Part shown: piece by piece, positions 60,060 through 64,000 of the stretch
Layout: the number at the start of each line of letters is the position of its first letter
Numbering within the stretch: the first letter of the stretch is position 1
Assembly: GCA_011317545.1 (NCBI GenBank)
Contig: WUJK01000004.1
Coordinates: forward strand, 62,001-126,000
Length of the DNA stretch: 64,000 bases
Direction: 5' to 3'
DNA from: Coniella vitis
Taxonomy: Eukaryota; Ascomycota; Sordariomycetes; Diaporthales; Schizoparmaceae
Translations under genes and position numbers: made by a program
Notes under the pieces: model-generated
Seen by the model: only the letters and a program-made list of their open reading frames with translations
Told to the model about the DNA's origin: nothing
Database searches by the model: none

Positions 60060-61115
60060 TTATAAGCTTGTAGCCAAGTATGTAGAAACACTTACGAACA
60101 ACCAGGTAGGAAGTAGTAAACGACCTAGCCAAACCATAAAGGCCATTCCTCCCTCGTAGACCTTACCAGTCTTGCCTGCGTTCACGGCGGCCACGACACG
60201 CTCTGCATAAACGTCAGGGTCCATATAGCCATTATTGAACTTGCCTTGCTGCTTCAATATAATGATATCTTTGATAGGCCTGTAGTACGATTCCTTGCTG
60301 AAGTTCACCTCGTGTGTATTGTCGTGAAACTGACTTGCTACCATTCCTGTAGCAACCGTAAGGACGCGCACGCCGAGCCCCTCTAACTCGAGTCGCCAAG
60401 TCTCACCAGCAACAGTTAATGCCGCTTTAGACGCATTATAAACAGCTAGTATTATCTCCAGAATTAGACTTTTTCATTTTGTAGCCATGCTCGGAAAACA
60501 GGGGTTTGTAGCAGCGACTTAAAAATGTGAGGTTGAGGTGGCCCGGAAGTTGTATGGACGGAGAATGGGGAGAATAGGTCCTGGGGAGTATAAAGGAGCA
60601 TCACAGGGATACTAACAAGCCCAGGGGTCGTTCAACTCTCCAGACAATGAGCTGATGTTCACCAACGTTCCCTTCTGCTTAACAAGCAAATGTGCAAAGG
60701 CCTTCAAGACCCGGATTGCGCCAAAGAAGTTCACATTGAACATAGCCTCCGCCTCGGCAATATCAACGTCCAGGATGGGACCGTAGATGCCAGCGCCGCT
60801 ATTGTTGACAACGGCATCGAGGCCCAGTCCCTCTGGCGACTTGCTAGAGCTGCATTGACTACCGCTATAGCGCTCCCGTAAGGTTTCCTCGACGGCTCTC
60901 ACGGCTGCAAGTACGGAGACCTCCGATGTAACATCCAGGGTGACGTTATAGACATCAGGGTGAGAAGTAAGCGACTTGGGAATTTTGCTTATATCGCGTG
61001 CGGTTGCGAAGACGAGGTAACCAGACCGCAAAAAGGCGACAGCTAGCGACGCGCCAATCCCCCCTGCTGAGCAACCAGTGATAAGTACTGTTTTCTGACA
61101 GTTTGTAGCTGCCAT
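60060..61115 (-). CDS. Classical SDR, AYR1-like (1-acyl-dihydroxyacetone-phosphate reductase-like)
   Basis: 294-aa NADP(H)-type short-chain dehydrogenase on the minus strand, exons 61115-60617 and 60445-60060 (885 nt). The coenzyme loop TGCSAGGIG is at 13-21, NNSGAG is the NNAG-type strand, and the catalytic triad is S156 (NISSLSG), Y169 and K173 (YNASK), with the Tyr-Lys motif completed just after the intron (GTTAGT...CTAG). The start was chosen at 61115 because it places the glycine loop about 12 residues in, as usual; an upstream in-frame ATG at 61235 would add a 40-residue leader. A hydrophobic C-terminal segment (LGRLLLPTWLF) suggests membrane or lipid-droplet attachment, as in Ayr1. It could serve lipid metabolism or reduce a cluster intermediate. 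Confidence 0.87.
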
Positions 61116-63640
61116 ATTGTGGCTAGCGATAAGAAATACTTCGTTCGTTTGGTAATCTAGGCTGGAATCAGGAAGACGAAAATGAGGATCTTTCCCTAGG
61201 CGTTGAGTTGTTCTTTCGGGCAATGGGTACATCATACAATAATTAACCTCAAAGCCGAGTTGACATTTGAAGTATATATATATTTATATACTGCTACGGG
61301 GAAGAACCTTAATCATTCGGGGAAGAGAAGACAGCAACGGGTTTGCGGCTTTACAATAAGCCGACGGAATATACTAAATATCCAAACGGGAGCGGTGTAG
61401 TAGCGAAGATCATGACCCTGCGGAGTCGGAGTATAATAATGCTTGCCTGCATCCGAATTACTGGAATACCTGTCAGTTATATTTCAGCAAGAGGTGAAGT
61501 AATAACTTTAAATTACTCTTCGTTTTATGCATTACGAAATAGTTCTACAAATAATCGAGAGAGTTTAGCCTAGGAATTATTCCTATTAGAATGAAATATA
61601 TACTAAAGGAGTTTAGGACCTCGCAGAACCTTATATTCTTTGCTAGTGGCAAAGGCGATATTCAGATATACTGATGGCGCTTTTTATGATATCTACGCAA
61701 CCAACAAGTCTCGTCTTCCTAGGAATAGCTTTTGAACTTCTTTAAATGTATTTGAACAAGTGCCTATTTAGTATTGCTTAGGATCTTTTGCTCTCTGATG
61801 GTAAGTGACGGAATTCTATGAGGAAAACCATAAGACGGGATTCCTTTGCTCCACATATGACTCCAACCTCACGATGCTATCTGCGTTGCCCCATTCATTC
61901 CTCAAATAAATAGCAAACTTACTTATATAGCCCTGGGATGTATCTTATATCACTCTCGACTTAGTGTGTAGATATTGGTAATAACTTAATGTTGATATTG
62001 AAGAAATTTCCATGAAACAACTTGAGTTCATCAGAAAGTAGGTCATTCAACGTTGCGAGATTGATATCTGCACACCTCAGCCATGATTTTCCGCCACAAT
62101 AGAGTTATACTGATATTGTGCTTTGAAGATCAATCAGCCCTTCTCTGACTTGGAGCTGAGACGTGGATGGTGTCCATGTTCCTCTTATTTCACGCGTCTG
62201 GGATGAGTAGCAAAGATACTGGTAGCACTTCCTCATCATGGTCGCCGACTCACATAATCAATCTGCGGACCTACGAGAACTAGTCTTTCCATGAATACGA
62301 AAGGTCTGAAGAATCCCCTGGCACTTGGACAGCATGATAACTCCACAAATCTCTCCTTCTGTCTTTGCGGGTGAGGAAAAAAATCATGATCAACTGCACT
62401 AGGTACTATTTCTCAGTGGCCAAATTGCAGTCCGTCTGAAGGGATGACAAGACATAACAATCCCGTTTGACGCCATTCTCTAGAGAGGTCAATTTATCCA
62501 GTCAATCTTATGATCATTGAGAAGACAATGGAGGATGTCAAGCAGACTGACTGAAGCGATAGCAAACTAGAACTATCTCCCTCACCTTTATCGCTCGAGC
62601 GTCCTCAGCAGGGGCATGGCCATACCTGCTTTTCATCAAGACAACAAGCAACTCTCACTGCCAGAGCAAGGCGTCGAGCTCGTAAGAAGGGGCCAGGGCA
62701 AAGCCTCTTCACCTGCTGATCATCACTACGGCCCCGATTGACAAGTAAGTGGCACTAAGATCATCTTGACGTATGCGGATAGTGTCGCAAGGGCTTGTTG
62801 AGAAGCCCTGCGAGTCTGCATGGGACTTCATCAGACAGTTTATCGGCTCAGCGATGTCTGGCTTTGCTTGACAGCCAGTACAAGCCATCGAGGTCCGAGT
62901 TTGAGCTTCGGCAAGAAATAGACAGGAGGGTGCAGTGTCCAAACAATTTTGCTGTGAAAAGTATAATCGCAGAGCCACAAACACCTTAACAGACACGACG
63001 TGCCTCAACGCTGTGGCGGTCCTGCGATATGGCGGAGCTTTGCACGTGGCCGTCTTAAACCGCGGGCGACGACCTTTGAAGTCTGCTATGAAGTGACTTT
63101 TTTTTTTTTTTTTGCTTACGAGATTACGAGAAGACGGATCGCAGCTTTTGCTTACTCATACGCACGACTCACCTGGGCGAGGATAAAATATCATTGGTAA
63201 TGAGTTGAGATCTCGGCATGATCGTTGCACCTTGTTGCACAATGGAAATGATGCAATCGGCGCCAGGAACCAAAGATTGGAACGCGATCAACGTTGGAAA
63301 GAGGGGTAAGTCCAGGAATTGTGCTGAGTCCGGAGTTACGGCTGGTGCCAATTGTAAGGCATATTAATAATGATTCACAACAGCAATTCTGATGCCATCT
63401 TGCATCAATCCGTATGGCTGTACCGGGCGGGCCCTGGCTGTACCGGGCACCCCGGCGCGCTAAATCCGGCTCTGCACATAATCATAGTACTATAAAGAAG
63501 CCGTGCCCGGTCTCCGTTCTCCGGGCCTTTTCCACGTCCTCAACCCTCACTTATATACAGTTCTATATCCCTAAGCCCAAGACCAGCCACGCATCCCAAA
63601 CGTGCAATACTTTAGCAGGATCAAAGCCTTCTCATCCAAA
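61116..63640. other. Long intergenic region between the AYR1-like and GST-like genes
   Basis: 2.5 kb in which no gene is supported; frames of 60-100 codons show no domain or splice pattern. A T16 run lies near 63099-63114, and a 14-bp direct repeat near 63415-63448 belongs to the downstream promoter. It may mark the right edge of the preceding gene group. Confidence 0.45.
63415..63448. promoter_or_regulatory. 14-bp direct repeat upstream of the GST-like gene
   Basis: TGGCTGTACCGGGC occurs at 63415-63428 and again at 63435-63448 (20-bp period, two helical turns), each with a CCGG core, about 190 bp before the start codon. Looks like a paired activator site. Confidence 0.45.
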
Positions 63641-64000
63641 ATGAGCGCCAGCATCAAGCTTTACACCAACCACGGATGCCCTTGTAAGCCAACATCTCGC
63701 CCTCAATGACCTGTATGCGCAACTTCGTATGACAGGATTCAGCAAAGCCGAGTATCGTACACTGACCGGCGGCACAGGGGCACACAGGTATGCTTGGGGC
63801 AATGTTTGGGTCATCCCGTATAGGGACCGGGTCATCGGACCCATGAAGTGGCTCCCGAACTGATTTTGCTTCGGCTGTTCAGGGCACACATTACCCTCGC
63901 CGAGCTAGGCATCCCCTACGATGAGGTGAGAAGGAACAGACAAGTGCAACCAGCGGAGGAACTTGCGCGACATTGATATGCAGACTGGGCTCTTTGCTCA
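63641..64000 (+). CDS. Glutathione-S-transferase-like protein, 5' part, with a 10-nt microexon
   Basis: N-terminal thioredoxin-fold start of a GST, running off the window. Exons: 63641-63683, 63778-63787 (only 10 nt), 63883-63925, and probably from about 63983 onward. Splicing gives LYTNHGCPWAHRAHITLAEL, the usual cytosolic GST start with a (C)PW-A-H motif; Trp and the first Arg codon are each completed across the flanking junctions of the microexon. Donors GTAAGC, GTATGC and GTGAGA and acceptors CACAG and TTCAG are standard. The last acceptor is less certain. GSTs conjugate or remove glutathione from electrophiles and are frequent in fungal metabolite clusters. Class and substrate cannot be given from the fragment. 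Confidence 0.7.

Noticed and set aside
62709..63008. 99-codon frame on - in the long intergenic region
   Set aside because: No recognisable family, and overlapping frames on the other strand are similar in length; likely chance.

Overview
The window is from a filamentous ascomycete (Pezizomycotina). Genes carry short introns (43-252 bp) with GTATGT/GTAAGT-type donors and CTRAC-like branch points. There are two Zn(II)2Cys6 regulators, fungal MFS families, and a large repeat island with the signature of repeat-induced point mutation (RIP): CpA and TpG are almost absent, TpA is in excess and CpG is retained. The species cannot be named from sequence alone.

Layout. (1) 67-6151: a Zn2Cys6 transcription factor and a DHA1-type MFS exporter, both on +. 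(2) 6467-40832: a 34-kb island of dead LTR retrotransposons with no live gene. Two family-1 chromoviruses (479-480 bp LTRs, C-terminal chromodomain) are joined tail to head through a shared LTR, and a fourth LTR lies inverted at the right edge. A short family-3 Ty3/gypsy element (241 bp LTRs, TSD TCCTC) is nested in the first. Two full family-2 chromoviruses (339 bp LTRs, TSDs CTAAT and TATAT) sit 104 bp apart in the second. Both family-2 copies carry an extra, apparently spliced, antisense reading frame next to the 3' LTR. (3) 41582-64000: a gene-dense segment with an SDR-like protein lacking the catalytic Tyr, a second Zn2Cys6 regulator, a sugar-type MFS permease, a monocarboxylate-type MFS transporter, a gamma-glutamylcyclotransferase-fold protein, a membrane-anchored heme-oxygenase-like diiron protein, a small 2-oxoglutarate/Fe(II) oxygenase, a divergent stand-alone aspartyl-tRNA synthetase paralog, an AYR1-like SDR, and the 5' part of a glutathione-S-transferase-like gene.

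How the genes may work together (inference). Region 3 looks like a metabolic gene cluster without a polyketide, NRPS or terpene core: two metal-dependent oxygenases sharing one divergent promoter, two SDRs, a glutathione-linked pair (GGCT fold and GST), transporters and a local regulator. The AspRS-like gene is the most suggestive member. It could be a self-resistance copy protecting against an aspartate-like product, or it could supply aspartyl-AMP or Asp-tRNA to biosynthesis. The left-hand regulator and exporter may belong to the same locus, later split by the island, or to a separate one.

Exon structures were worked out by hand from splice signals, reading phase and family resemblance. Every multi-exon model given closes in frame.
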